Made by a program: the position numbers and the translations under genes. Positions 36,178 to 47,554 of a stretch of 64,000 nt of DNA are shown one piece after another. Numbering within the stretch: the stretch's first letter is position 1; each line of letters opens with the position of its first letter. A model generated the notes under the pieces. The model was not told the origin of the DNA. It searched no databases and saw only the letters and a program-made list of their open reading frames with translations. Location of the stretch: the NCBI RefSeq assembly GCF_025698545.1, contig NC_068572.1, forward strand, positions 4,774,001 to 4,838,000, read 5' to 3'. Source of the stretch: Gossypium raimondii. Lineage: Eukaryota; Streptophyta; Magnoliopsida; Malvales; Malvaceae.

Positions 36178-37557
36178 ATGATAGACAATTGCTTGGGAGC
36201 TCAAAGATCTAGAAAGATCCAGAGAGCTCTCCGTCATTGCAAGGTCACCATCCTCTGCCTCGTCCTCACCCTCGTCGTCCTACGTGGCACTATCGGAGCC
36301 GGTAAATTCGGGACTCCGGGACAGGACCTCGCCGAGATCCGCGACCACCTCTATTCCCGGAAACGTGGCGAGCCGCATCGCGTCCTCGAAGAAGTCCAAA
36401 CGACTTCCTTAGATAAACACGACGGCGCCGACACCAACGCCGGCACCAATAACTACAACGAGTTCGACATCAATAAGATCTTAATCGACGAGGAACCAGA
36501 CGTCCCGAAACGCGATCCCAACGCGCCCTATTCGCTCGGGCCCAGAATCTCCGATTGGGACGAGCAACGCTCTAGATGGCTGCAAGAAAACCCTAATTAC
36601 CCAAATTTCATCGGTCCAAACAAACCGAGGGTTCTCTTAGTCACTGGTTCATCTCCCAAACCTTGTGAGAACCCTGTCGGTGATCATTACTTATTGAAAT
36701 CGATCAAGAACAAGATCGATTATTGTAGATTACACGGGATCGAGATATTTTACAACATGGCGCTGTTGGATGCTGAAATGGCAGGGTTTTGGGCGAAATT
36801 GCCGTTGATTCGAAAGCTTTTGCTCTCGCATCCGGAGGTGGAATTCTTGTGGTGGATGGACAGTGACGCCATGTTTACTGACATGGCATTTGAGGTTCCT
36901 TGGGAAAGGTATAAAGACTCCAACTTTGTTATGCACGGTTGGAATGAAATGGTTTACGATCAGAAGAATTGGATTGGGCTAAACACTGGGAGTTTTTTGT
37001 TGAGGAATGGGCAATGGGCACTTGACATTCTTGATGCTTGGGCTCCAATGGGTCCTAAAGGCAAGATTAGGGAAGAAGCAGGGAAGGTTTTGACCCGGGA
37101 GCTTAAGAATAGACCCGTTTTCGAAGCCGATGATCAGTCTGCAATGGTTTATTTGTTGGCTACTCAAAGGGAGAAGTGGGGTGATAAGGTTTACTTAGAG
37201 AATTCTTATTATTTGCACGGTTATTGGGGGATCTTGGTTGATAGATATGAGGAAATGATTGAGAATTATCACCCAGGTTTAGGGGATCATCGTTGGCCGT
37301 TGGTGACCCACTTTGTGGGGTGCAAACCTTGTGGTAAGTTTGGGGATTACTCGGTGGAGAGGTGCTTGAAGCAAATGGATAGAGCATTCAATTTTGGGGA
37401 TAATCAGATTCTTCAGATTTATGGGTTCACTCACAAGTCATTGGCCAGTAGAAGGGTTAAGAGAGTACGAAACGAGACCAGTAATCCGCTTGAGGTGAAA
37501 GATGAGCTTGGACTGCTTCATCCGGCTTTTAAAGCCGTTAAGGTATCCTCTTCTTGA
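36178..37557 (+). CDS. XXT2: Xyloglucan 6-xylosyltransferase, GT34 family (tandem copy 1)
   Basis: An intronless gene of 459 residues. It is a type II Golgi membrane protein: a short basic cytosolic tail (RKIQRALRHCK), one membrane span at about residues 22-40 (VTILCLVLTLVVLRGTIGAG), a stem to about residue 115, and then the GT34 catalytic domain. The DxD motif is in WWMDSDAMF, with D228 and D230, and binds Mn and UDP-xylose. Conserved blocks include CENPVGDHYLLKSIKNK, NTGSFLLRN, HGYWGILVDRYEEMIE and HFVGCKPC. The enzyme adds alpha-1,6-xylose to the glucan backbone of xyloglucan. The C-terminal part (SLASRRVKRVRNETSNPLE) is closer to Arabidopsis XXT2 than XXT1. Codon use is GC-rich in the first third. 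A second copy lies 5473 bases downstream. Confidence 0.96.
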   Translation: MIDNCLGAQRSRKIQRALRHCKVTILCLVLTLVVLRGTIGAGKFGTPGQDLAEIRDHLYSRKRGEPHRVLEEVQTTSLDKHDGADTNAGTNNYNEFDINKILIDEEPDVPKRDPNAPYSLGPRISDWDEQRSRWLQENPNYPNFIGPNKPRVLLVTGSSPKPCENPVGDHYLLKSIKNKIDYCRLHGIEIFYNMALLDAEMAGFWAKLPLIRKLLLSHPEVEFLWWMDSDAMFTDMAFEVPWERYKDSNFVMHGWNEMVYDQKNWIGLNTGSFLLRNGQWALDILDAWAPMGPKGKIREEAGKVLTRELKNRPVFEADDQSAMVYLLATQREKWGDKVYLENSYYLHGYWGILVDRYEEMIENYHPGLGDHRWPLVTHFVGCKPCGKFGDYSVERCLKQMDRAFNFGDNQILQIYGFTHKSLASRRVKRVRNETSNPLEVKDELGLLHPAFKAVKVSSS

Positions 37558-38195
37558 GGATATAGGCTTTGTATGATATCTTATGCTGCTAAATTATAGG
37601 TTACAGTATTCAAATGTTGTGTATGCAGTGGGAATTTTGTGTTTACGGTCTGGATAAATAGTATTCTTTTGTTCCTCGTCTTTAAATTATGAGTTCTTTA
37701 TATGCTTTCCGAATGAAAACTTAGCTCATTGTTCTTTCCACAGCTATTCATTTTTTGTAGCTTATAAGCAAACTTGATTCTGTCAATGTTTTAACATGGT
37801 GATATATGTTACTGCATTTGTAATTCAATCATTAGTCTGCAATGTTTATCGATGTTGGGAGCTGGTATACTTTCATACTGCTAGGGTAAGCCAGTGAAAC
37901 TAGGCCGCTGCAGGTACTCTGTTCTTTGAAACTTTAGCTGGATGAATATATAGTCGGGTTGAAACTTAATTATTGTGGTTAATTGCTTGTTTACGTGGTT
38001 CAAAAGAAAGTGAGAAACATTTCACTGAATGAGGTAAGCATTGATGATCATTAGCCTCGTTCTCTGTTTCTTGTTTCTTGTTTCTTTGATTCGTACTCTT
38101 TAGATCCCCATGGAGGAAAAGAGTCGAGTCTTGCTAGGAATAGGATGATAACGAGCTGCAGTTTCCTGCTTTTATCATTTTAATGGCTGATATTT

Positions 38196-38285
38196 ATGTT
38201 GCTCCGATTCTTATTTTTCTTCAAATATCCGTGTCCAATGTTCTTGTCTGACACACATCCGTATATTAGCGCCGGATATGATCTT
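38196..38285 (+). repeat. Short dispersed repeat
   Basis: TTGCTCCGATTCTTATTTTTC, then ATCCGTGTCCAATGTTCTTGTCTGACAC and CATCCGTATATTAGCGCCGGATATGA, is a diverged copy of the repeat in p23 intron 3 (20966-21066). Confidence 0.5.
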
Positions 38286-39314
38286 CTAACTACATGGAAG
38301 AACTTAAAATAGTTGGACATATATTTGACACACTACTAAAAGCTGTCGATACTCATTTACTCCATAACTTAGTTCACTAGTATTGATAGAATCTGTTCAG
38401 CAATGGATTCATCTTTACAATTACTTTAAGTATCAATGTTTGACATCTATGTTCTATGCTTGTTGAAATATGAATATAGAGATATGGTCATTTAAACTTG
38501 TGTTAACCACGTACCCATGTCCGAATTTATATTCGACACTTGTTTTCAACTGCAATAGCTCTTAATGTCCTAAACAGGGTTATGAATTTCCGAGACACTT
38601 AACGATTAAATTGTAATTTTTTTACTTAAATAATTAAAACAGAAGCTTACCTATAAATCCATAATTTACCCCTAAACCAGAACATGTCGGCCTATAATAT
38701 GGATAGCACAAAATTTCAATATAATATAATAAAAATAGAAACAATAAAAATGGGATTGAACGACATTTTTTTCTTAAAAAGGTAGGACTTTATTAACATT
38801 TTCTGGATTTTAAAAAAATGGTCTTAAGTAACACCTTATAATTAAATTTGGTAAGTGCACTGGGCCCGGACCTCTCATGACAAACTCGTGGTCTTCTCCC
38901 TCTTTGTGGATGGCGTGGGGTTACAATTTTTGGAAAATTAAACCAATAATGGAGCTATCCATTTTTCATTACGTTAATGACAAAAATAATTAATTAAAAT
39001 TTATAAAAATTATAAACCAGTGCAATTGATTCAGTTATTGATTTTTTTTTTCAAGTTTTTCAGATTTTTATCTATTCACAAACAATTTAGTTTATAGTTA
39101 ACTTCATGTCATCGATTAAATCGTTAAAACCATTGATTTATGGTTTAACCGATTTAATCAGTTGATCTAGTCTAATTCTAACATCTCTCGGAAGATCGAT
39201 TTTTCTGGTGGCCATGCTTTTGGAGACTTGTTCCTTCTGATGGGACCTTTCGAGCTCTTTAAGTTCTGTTTTTATTACTTGAGCTTTTTTTACCATTGTT
39301 TCAGGTGAGGGCGT

Positions 39315-39440
39315 TCAGAGATGCATCATGAATTTTGGGGACTCAAAATATAATTTTAACAATTATACTAATTTGTAAATTCGTAAATTTGTAAAGGATT
39401 AAAAAATACATTTACCATTTTTGGGGGCAAGGCTACAACC
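39315..39440 (+). repeat. Dispersed repeat related to 13690-13960
   Basis: Shares the phrase order GGGGACTCAAAATATAATTTTA, AATTTGTAAAGG and TTTTTGGGGGCAAGGCTACAAC with the 'ggggcatagctaggg' family. Degenerate. Confidence 0.35.
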
Positions 39441-40009
39441 TTCCCCTTTATCTATGCCTTGGTTTCAGGGTGTTGCAGTAAGTCCATCGCCAAAAAGAGT
39501 GAGGGTCTCAACCCAAACTCTTATCCATCATGTTTTTGCTTTACCCTAATGCTTGTTCCTCTAGGTTATCGACATAAATCTCCCTCTCTTTGCTTTCATG
39601 TTGATCTATGTGTGGAAGGGGGAGTTGCTCGTTGCCTTCCTGGCTCAGGATTAGGGTTTTTAGTATCTTTTAAGGTCATTTTTATAGTTTATGTTCGAGA
39701 TTTATGATTAATTTTTTATAATGTTGTTTCCAAGCATTTAACTTCCCAACATTTATTTGCTTTTTTCTTTTGGCTTTTATCTTTTATGGTATTCAACATT
39801 TATTTATTCATGTTCCTATAAATCTAGATAATTTCTTCAACTACATAATGATACATATACATATTCATACATATATTCATCACACTAAAGGGGAAACTTA
39901 ATAATTATAATTATCACATTCACTTATTGCTATAAAAAAAATTCTAAAATTGGTTACAGTTGAACTGATTTTTATAATTTTTTATTTTTAATAATTTATT
40001 TGCTTTGAA

Positions 40010-40205
40010 TTGATCAGATTGGTTGTTCTGGGAACTAATTGGTCGGATTAGTTTGGAATTGATTCAACTAGTTTTTTAACTCGATTCAACTAGTTTTTTT
40101 GACTCAAGTCAACTAGCTTGTACTGTTTCATGGGTCAATCGGTTTTTTACCTATCACCAGATTGATACCCCAACCGATTTTTGGTCCAATTGGTCAGTCT
40201 AGTTC
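40010..40205. repeat. Dispersed GGTT/AACCG-rich repeat, inverted relative of 13345-13550
   Basis: Repeated GATTGGTTG, TTCAACTAGTTTTTT, CAATCGG and CCAACCGATTTTTGG words. It resembles the reverse complement of 13345-13550. Non-coding. Confidence 0.35.
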
Positions 40206-40464
40206 AATTTAAATAATATTAAATTTTGACTTTTTTATATTTTTAAATTCTTTTTTATTTTTTCAAATTTTTATATTTTTTAAAAATTATAAATTCGTAG
40301 TTTTTTATTTAAAATATAAAAATAATTTTTAAAATTTCTATATACTTTTAAAGGGTAATGACCAAATTAATAAAAAAATGTAAATATGAAGTTAAAATGT
40401 TATTTTACATTTTACATCATTAACTTTAGTGGAAGAATTAGACGGAGGGTGCAAGATTTTTAAA

Positions 40465-41389
40465 GGGTAAACTACCTATTTAGTCACCGAGTTTACCTAT
40501 ATTATTATTTTGGTTACTCATTTCAAAATTTTGTTATTTTAGTCCGTATTATTAGATAAGTTGTCAATTTTAGTCACTTTACCATTAAAATGGGTTTCAT
40601 CACCAAACATAATGCTGATGTGGCTTGCTATAATAATAAAATTAGCCCTTAATGTTTACCCATTTAATTAATTTATTCTTGATTTTAAAAAATTAACCAT
40701 TAATATTTACACATTATATAAACCCATTCTACAAATTAAGAAAATATAAAATAAAATTTAAAAATAAATAAAAATTCAAATATTTTAAAATTAATAAAAA
40801 TATACAAAATACTCAAAAAAAATTATAAAAAATATATTTAAAAATTGTTTTTACTTCCCACCTTGTGGCTTTGATGGTTCCCGCAGCTGTCGCTTGTGCT
40901 GCCTTCTTCGTCAACTTCTCGCAAAATCACAAGTAAAAAGCGAAGATGCAAAATTTACGCAATAAAAAGAAATTAAAAAGAAAGAGGGAACCTTTCATGG
41001 AGCTGCCCAAGGTTACTGCCTTTTTTTTTTCTTTATAATTTTTTAGTATTTTATATATTTTTTAATTTTTATGTTAAATTTTTAAATTTAAATTTAAATT
41101 TTCTTAATTTTTAGAATCATGACCAAATTGGAATATTGTGTAAATATTAAGGGTTAATTTTGTTATTTTTTTCAAAATAATGATCAAATTAATAAAATGG
41201 GTAAATATTAAGGGTTAATTTTGTTATTATACCAGGTCACTTCAGCATTCCGTTGGGTGATCGAATCTATTTTAACAATAGAGTGACTAAAATTGACAAC
41301 TTACGAGTGTTTGAAATAATAAACTTTTGAAATGGGTCACCAAAATAGGAACGCGGGTAAACTCAAGCGACTAAATAGGAAGTTTACCC
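40465..41389. mobile_element. Fold-back / long-TIR non-coding DNA element upstream of XXT copy 2
   Basis: A 925-base block with long imperfect terminal inverted repeats. The left end is GGGTAAACTACCTATTTAGTC and the right end is the inverse, GACTAAATAGGAAGTTTACCC. Inside, both arms carry AGTTGTCAATTTTAGTCACT, ATTAGCCCTTAATGTTTACCCAT and related phrases in opposite orientation, over roughly 270 bases each. The spacer has no transposase, but a short GC-richer stretch near 40855-40930. No clean target duplication (TTTTAAA-like bases on both sides). It is related in arm wording to 18539-19278. Its right end lies 262 bases before the second XXT start codon. Confidence 0.8.
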
Positions 41390-41650
41390 ACTTTTAAATA
41401 AAAAAAAGACTCAAAATTAAAATTATAAGGACTAAATTATAAATTTAATAAGAGTATAGGGACTTTAACATATTTAAACCAAAATAAATCACACCGACAC
41501 ATAGCGCCATTTTTATCAGAGAAAAGAGTATCTAAAATCTCCCCAAATCTTCCAAATTTCATTTCCTAGGGTTCTCTCTCGATTCCCTATTTTCCAAATC
41601 GGTATTGTTAGGGATTTGACGCTAATCCGGATCGGGTAACGAGCCGGAAG

Positions 41651-43030
41651 ATGATAGACAATTGCTTGGGAGCTCAAAGATCTAGAAAGATCCAGAGAAC
41701 TCTCCGTCATTGCAAGGTCACCATCCTCTGCCTCGTCCTCACCGTCGTCGTCCTACGTGGCACTCTCGGAGCCGGTAAATTCGGGACTCCAGGCCAGGAC
41801 TTCGTCGAGATCCGGGATCACCTCTATTACCGGAAACAAGGCGAACCGCATCGCGTCCTCAAAGAAGTCCAAACGACGTCGTCAGATAACCACGACGGCG
41901 CCGACACCAACGCCGGCACCAATAACTACAACGAGTTCGACATCAATAAGATCTTAATCGACGAGGAACCAGACGTCCCGAAACGCGATCCCAACGCGCC
42001 CTATTCGCTCGGGCCCGGAATCTCCGATTGGGACGAGCAACGCTCTAGATGGCTGCAAGAAAACCCTAATTACCCAAATTTCATCGGTCCAAACAAACCG
42101 AGGGTTCTCTTAGTCACTGGTTCATCTCCCAAACCTTGTGAGAACCCTGTCGGTGATCATTACTTATTGAAATCGATCAAGAACAAGATCGATTATTGTA
42201 GATTACACGGGATCGAGATATTTTACAACATGGCGCTGTTGGATGCTGAAATGGCAGGGTTTTGGGCGAAATTGCCGTTGATTCGAAAGCTTTTGCTTTC
42301 GCATCCGGAGGTGGAATTCTTGTGGTGGATGGATAGTGACGCCATGTTTACTGACATGGCATTTGAGGTTCCTTGGGAAAGGTATAAAGACTCCAACTTT
42401 GTTATGCACGGTTGGAATGAAATGGTTTACGATCAGAAGAATTGGATTGGGCTAAACACTGGGAGTTTTTTGTTGAGGAATGGGCAATGGGCACTTGACA
42501 TTCTTGATGCTTGGGCTCCAATGGGTCCTAAAGGCAAGATTAGGGAAGAAGCAGGGAAGGTTTTGACCCGGGAGCTTAAGAATAGACCCGTTTTCGAAGC
42601 CGATGATCAGTCTGCAATGGTGTATTTGTTGGCTACTCAAAGGGAGAAGTGGGGTGATAAGGTTTACTTAGAGAATTCTTATTATTTGCACGGTTATTGG
42701 GGGATCTTGGTTGATAGATATGAGGAAATGATTGAGAATTATCACCCAGGTTTAGGGGATCATCGTTGGCCGTTGGTGACCCACTTTGTGGGGTGCAAAC
42801 CTTGTGGTAAGTTTGGGGATTACTCGGTGGAGAGGTGCTTGAAGCAAATGGATAGAGCATTCAATTTTGGGGATAATCAGATTCTTCAGATTTATGGGTT
42901 CACTCACAAGTCATTGGCCAGTAGAAGGGTTAAGAGAGTTCGAAACGAGACCAGTAATCCGCTCGAGGTGAAAGATGAGCTTGGATTGCTTCATCCGGCT
43001 TTTAAAGCCGTTAAGGAATCCGCTTCTTGA
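41651..43030 (+). CDS. XXT2: Xyloglucan 6-xylosyltransferase, GT34 family (tandem copy 2)
   Basis: Intronless, 459 residues, same layout as copy 1: basic tail, membrane span near residues 22-40, stem, and a GT34 domain with the D228-x-D230 motif intact. Ten of the thirteen amino-acid differences from copy 1 fall in the first 80 residues (for example A17T, L32V, I39L, L51F, A52V, S60Y, R63Q, E71K). One is at residue 123 (R to G) and two are in the last four residues (V456E, S458A). Residues 124-455 are identical. The 5' leader and first part of the 3' UTR also match copy 1 but with clear divergence. The promoter beyond about 160 bases upstream is unrelated and is interrupted by the fold-back element. 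The gene looks fully functional. Confidence 0.96.
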   Translation: MIDNCLGAQRSRKIQRTLRHCKVTILCLVLTVVVLRGTLGAGKFGTPGQDFVEIRDHLYYRKQGEPHRVLKEVQTTSSDNHDGADTNAGTNNYNEFDINKILIDEEPDVPKRDPNAPYSLGPGISDWDEQRSRWLQENPNYPNFIGPNKPRVLLVTGSSPKPCENPVGDHYLLKSIKNKIDYCRLHGIEIFYNMALLDAEMAGFWAKLPLIRKLLLSHPEVEFLWWMDSDAMFTDMAFEVPWERYKDSNFVMHGWNEMVYDQKNWIGLNTGSFLLRNGQWALDILDAWAPMGPKGKIREEAGKVLTRELKNRPVFEADDQSAMVYLLATQREKWGDKVYLENSYYLHGYWGILVDRYEEMIENYHPGLGDHRWPLVTHFVGCKPCGKFGDYSVERCLKQMDRAFNFGDNQILQIYGFTHKSLASRRVKRVRNETSNPLEVKDELGLLHPAFKAVKESAS

Positions 43031-44205
43031 TGATATAGGCTTTGTATGAGATCTTATGCCTACTAAATGATAGGTTACAATATTCAAATGTTGTGTATGC
43101 AGAGGGAATTTTATGATTTAGGTCTCGATAAATAGCATTCTTTTGTTCCTTGCCTTTAAATTATGAGTTGTTAATGCTTTCCGAAGGAGAACTGAGCTCA
43201 TTGTTTTGTCTTCCGCTATTCATTTTTTTGGTAGCTTATAAGCAAAATCGATTCTGTCAATGTTTAAACACAGTGATACCCTATCGCTCGAATATGTTGC
43301 TGCATTTGTAATTCGATCGTTGGTGGTAGCTGGTTTACTTTCATACTGCTAGGGTAAGCCAGTGAAACTAGGTCGCTGCAGGTACCCCGTTCTTAGCAAC
43401 TTTAGCCCGATGAATCTATAGTTGGGTTGGAACGATTATCGTTAGTCTCGGACTATTTGCGACGAGGAGCTCTCGCTCTGTTGAACCCGCAGTACTAATC
43501 CAAACAAAATGTCTTTGTTTTATGACTTTTAGAGATTATTTGATAAAAATTGAAAGTTTTTTTCAAAACTATTTTTAAATATTCAAATAAATAAAGATAA
43601 TGAATACATCTTATATAGTATTTTTCAAAAAATAGCTTTTTTATATAGTATTTTGAGTTATTTTCATTCCATTATAAAAATAGAATTTAATTATAAATTA
43701 AATAAAATATAAAATTCGGTTAGATTTGGATAATCATAAATTTTAATTCATTAAAAAAATCTATACATCATCGATTCGTATGGATTTTAGTTTCTCAATA
43801 TTTTGCTTGCTCAGCCCGAATAAAATCAACTATTCTAAATTAAATGGGTTAAATCATAAATTAAATTGATTTTAAACAATTTTTCTCTGATATATATATA
43901 TATATATGGTTGGGAAAATACGAGCTCAATTAAATTTAAGTCCGAGAAAACTCGGAACCCAAGTCCGAAATAATTATATGATATTACTTAAAATAAAAAT
44001 AAATGGTAAAGATTTATTTTATAAATATGTATTCATAAGCACTTTAATTATTTTATATAATATAATTCTATTAAATATATATAATTTATGCTTTTCATAA
44101 TGTAAATCAGAATTGGATATTTATAACGTAAAAGATTCAAAATCATTTGAATTTGATGATCATCTTGTTCAACCGGAGCCCAAATCTTAAAAACTTTAAA
44201 TCTAA

Positions 44206-44345
44206 GGGTGGGTTTAGATAGTCGGTGCATTTACTTATAGTTACTATAAAAACAACGGTGACGATAATATTAAATATTGTAACGATAGTGTAATGTGTAA
44301 TGAAAAATAAACTAAGCACACCGCACCATCAATTCAAACCCACAC
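44206..44345. mobile_element. MITE, PIF/Harbinger-type by TSD
   Basis: A 140-base element with terminal inverted repeats: GGGTGGGTTTAGATAGTCGGTGC at the left and GCACCATCAATTCAAACCCACAC at the right. TAA flanks both sides (44203-44205 and 44346-44348), the three-base duplication typical of PIF/Harbinger. The interior has the ACAACGGTGACGAT phrase common to this plant MITE type. Too short to code. Confidence 0.75.
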
Positions 44346-44633
44346 TAAAAAAATTTGAACTTAAACAAATTCTAGAAAAAAAAATCTAAACCTAAATTCA
44401 CCCAATCTAAAAAAAATCCGAATCCTACAAGTTATTTGAACTGTTATTTTGGTTGGACCATGTATTTTTACTTTGTAGTATTGATGTTTTTACCTTCCTT
44501 TATTCATAATTTGCCATTGCGTGCTGCAGTTACCAAACACAAAAAGGGTTGACCTCAGTCTCTTCCCCTATCAACCAAAACATGTCCGATCAGTCAACCT
44601 TCTATGATATAGAATATAGATAGCACCAAATTT

Positions 44634-44634
44634 T

Positions 44635-44664
<30 letters not shown>
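44634..44664 (+). repeat. (TAA)n microsatellite
   Basis: About ten uninterrupted TAA/AAT triplets. Confidence 0.9.
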
Positions 44665-44665
<1 letters not shown>

Positions 44666-45273
44666 GAAACTATAAAAATGAAATAAGATGAGAATTAAAA
44701 AAAATTATAAACATTTTTTGGATTTTTAAAAATGGTTTTAAACAACTTATTAGAATTAAAATATTTATTATTGATTTATCACTTAACTCATTAAGTTTCA
44801 GTTTAATTAGATCAATCCATCATTTTTAACAACAATTAAATATATTACTAATTCATACAAATTAGTAATTTTAAAATATATATTAAAATTTATAAACCGG
44901 ATTAATGATTTTCAATTTTAACAATTTACAAATGACTTGGTCTATATTCGATTTTACATTATCGGTTTAACCAATGGTATCATTGGTTACATGAATTAAT
45001 TTTACCGACATTGTTATTTTTAACTTTACTGAAAGTAAATACACTACGTTACTACAGAAGGTAAGAAAATCTAAAAGCAGGGAAATTAACCAACGACAAC
45101 ATATCTGGATAATTTCTTCAACAACATATATACACATACATACATATATATAATATACATATATATTCATCACACCAGAGGGGAAGCTTCATAATTCTAA
45201 CACATCCACTTATTGCTGCTACATAACTATATCTTACAAATTTTTTTTAAAAAAAGGACGTCGGCGAACAACC

Positions 45274-45645
45274 TTAACGACGGCAGCGAGTAATGGTGCT
45301 GCAACCTCGGGTGTAAGGGTTAGCTTCGGCTCCTGGCCGACAGTTATAATACGAAGCGCCCCTTCGAGAGCACGGCACGGTGTCCCTCTGAAGTGCTTTG
45401 TAGCTTATGTAAGTGGTGGTTTGCAATATGCGCCTCTTGATCTCGGACCCTATGTCGAACTCATCATCGTCCACGTTAGCCATGCACTCCGCCGTTGAGT
45501 CCTTGCAGCTACCGGACTTGTTCACCGTCGCCGGCACCCAGCTCAAGTGATGCACACCACTTGATTCGGCGGCCAACACGGCGGTGATCAGGGTTGTTGT
45601 GAGGAGTAAGGAAATGGCGAGCAGAAAACCCGAGGGATTAGCCAT
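45274..45645 (-). CDS. RALF: Rapid alkalinization factor (RALF) peptide precursor
   Basis: Intronless, 123 residues. A signal peptide covers about residues 1-26 (FLLAISLLLTTTLITAVLAA). The prodomain contains DDDEFDIGSEI followed by RRIL at 71-74, the site cut by the subtilase S1P in RALF23-type precursors. The mature peptide has the receptor-binding YISY motif at residues 79-82 and four cysteines (C92, C102, C115, C121) that form two disulfides. It ends with GCSTITRCRR. RALFs are secreted and act through FERONIA-type CrRLK1L receptor kinases with LLG co-receptors, raising apoplastic pH and restraining growth. The closest remembered relatives are RALF33, RALF22 and RALF23. The ATG at 45645 was chosen because the signal peptide follows directly; a frame extension upstream to 45756 would put charged residues before it. 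Confidence 0.95.
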   Translation of the reverse strand: MANPSGFLLAISLLLTTTLITAVLAAESSGVHHLSWVPATVNKSGSCKDSTAECMANVDDDEFDIGSEIKRRILQTTTYISYKALQRDTVPCSRRGASYYNCRPGAEANPYTRGCSTITRCRR

Positions 45646-46552
45646 TTTTTTCTTTTCTTTCTTTTGTTTTGGTTTATTAATGTCGGGACAAGACAAGAAT
45701 GGAGGTGCCAACTTATTTTTAAGGCTACTGGTAAAAAAGAGTCGAAAGAATGACATTGGCTATCTCTTTATTTACTATAATGCCACTTTGCTTTCATTAG
45801 AGGTAAAAAAAAAAAACTCAATTTTACAGTTTGGTAACTTTTTTATTATTATTATTAATGTCACTTTATTTACCTTAGTCAACAGATTAATCCGATTTTT
45901 AATCATTCTTTCTTACAAATGAAGAAGAAGAATTTTATTTATACCTTTCAATTAAGCCTTTTTTTTAGTTTAAAATAACATTTTCATCTAAATTCTTTCA
46001 AATATTTAATAGTTTCGATTCGATTTATAAATATTTCTGATTATTATGTTTTTCTTTGTTTAAATTAATATTTATGTTTCGTTTTCATTACACGAAATAT
46101 TATCTAGAACTAATGATGTTAACTTTTCATATTGTCCAATAAATACTTGAGATATGATAAATCCAATATTTGATACATGGCGATGCAATCAAAATATAAA
46201 ATATAAATATAAATTAAAATCTAAAAAACTTAAAAATATAAAATAATTTTAATAAAATTCAAAATTCAAAATTTTTTATCAAAATAAAATTCTTTTCTAT
46301 TTTTATAATTTTTTATTAGAAGTTTATAATTTTCAACCATTCCACGAGAATAGACCTTTTCTTTTGAATCGAAAATTTCTAAATGTATTTATCTTCGATT
46401 CTATATTTAAATCGAAATTTTTCTTACACAAATTATAACCTTTTCTAAATATAAGTCTTTCTTTTTGAAAAAATGGTTGCCACAAATTTTAAAAATAGAA
46501 TATATATTTTTACAAAACATCATAAATTTAAACATAAAAATTAAATTATCGA

Positions 46553-46665
46553 TTGAGTTTTAACTCGATTGGTATGCACATTATTACTAATGTAGGAAGA
46601 CGTGAGTTCGAGTGCGCTAAAATGTATTATCCTCCTGTTTATGGGTTGAAAAGGGATTATAAATA
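46553..46665 (+). mobile_element. SINE-like element, tRNA-derived head, copy 1
   Basis: The sequence TTTTAACTCGATTGGTATGCACATTATTACTAATGTAGGAAGA fits a degenerate A box region. GTGAGTTCGAGTGCGC resembles the pol III B box (GGTTCGANNCC). It continues ATTATCCTCCTGTTTATGGGTTG. The same order of phrases appears in the reverse orientation at 49076-49205, so this is a dispersed family rather than chance. Confidence 0.6.
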
Positions 46666-47554
46666 ATTTTAGACATTGTATCAAAAATAGCAGATATAAT
46701 TAGAACCTGTATAAAATAAATAGCATTCTGATACGAATAGACATCCTTTTGAAAAATATTGTACATTTTTTAAAAGAGTAAATTAAATTTAGAAATATTT
46801 TGTTTTTTTTTAATAAAATTGACTCGAAATTTTTTAGATAATGATTTTCTGTAAATATAATTGATTTTTAATAATTTTTAAAATTTTAGATTATGTCATC
46901 ACAATGATGTCATAATCATCATATGATAAATATTTATTGGACCACATTGAAAAAGTTAGCACCTTTTGCCCCAAAGATCATTTAGTATAACAAAAACCAA
47001 ACATGGATACCAAATTGAACAAAAAAAGAAAAAAGAAAAAGACAGAGATGGCAAAATGGATATTTATGCCAAACATAGGTACCGAAAAGTATATTTACCC
47101 AAAATATTGTAATTTAATAATGTTCTCATTTTAATATGATTTGAATTAGGATTAAGGGTGTGTTTGTTTTATGGAAAATGAATTATGAAAAATATTTTTT
47201 ATATTTGTTTTATAGAAAATAGCTTGATTAATGGAAAATTAACCTTTTTTAAAATTAAAAAGTGTAAAACATTTTCAAAAAATAACTCCTCTGTGACTAA
47301 TATGAATTTTAGATAAAATTAACTTGAATCTAACCAAATATTATTATATTAGTAATAAGTTTTTAATTTTAATTTTAATTTTATTTAGAAATATTATTAA
47401 AGCAAATATATATTTAATAATATATAATAAATTATTAATATAATTTATCATTTTCATAGAACTATTCAATATTTCAAATTTATTTTAATAATAAATTTTA
47501 ACATTAATAATTTTAAATTTTAAGTAATATTTTTAATATTTTATTGACAATACC

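Larger units (their letters stand above)
37558..40464. other. Between the XXT copies: 3' UTR and repeat debris
   Basis: The first 400 or so bases are homologous to the sequence after the second XXT gene, including CTGCTAGGGTAAGCCAGTGAAAC. Beyond about 37960 the two copies no longer align by eye. Dispersed repeats follow. A frame of 82 codons at 39459 has no recognisable domain and overlaps repeat sequence, so it was not called. Confidence 0.55.
43031..45273. other. Intergenic between XXT copy 2 and RALF
   Basis: The first 400 bases are XXT 3' UTR shared with copy 1. The rest is AT-rich, with a short AT microsatellite near 43890-43908, a PIF/Harbinger-type short element at 44206-44345 and a TAA microsatellite near 44634-44664. 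No gene is seen. Confidence 0.6.

Noticed and set aside
36730-37387. Antisense frames inside both XXT genes (also 42203-42860)
   Set aside because: They mirror the XXT coding sequence, and both copies show the same shadows.
39459-39707. 82-codon frame between the XXT genes
   Set aside because: No domain, starts in repeat sequence, no homology recalled.
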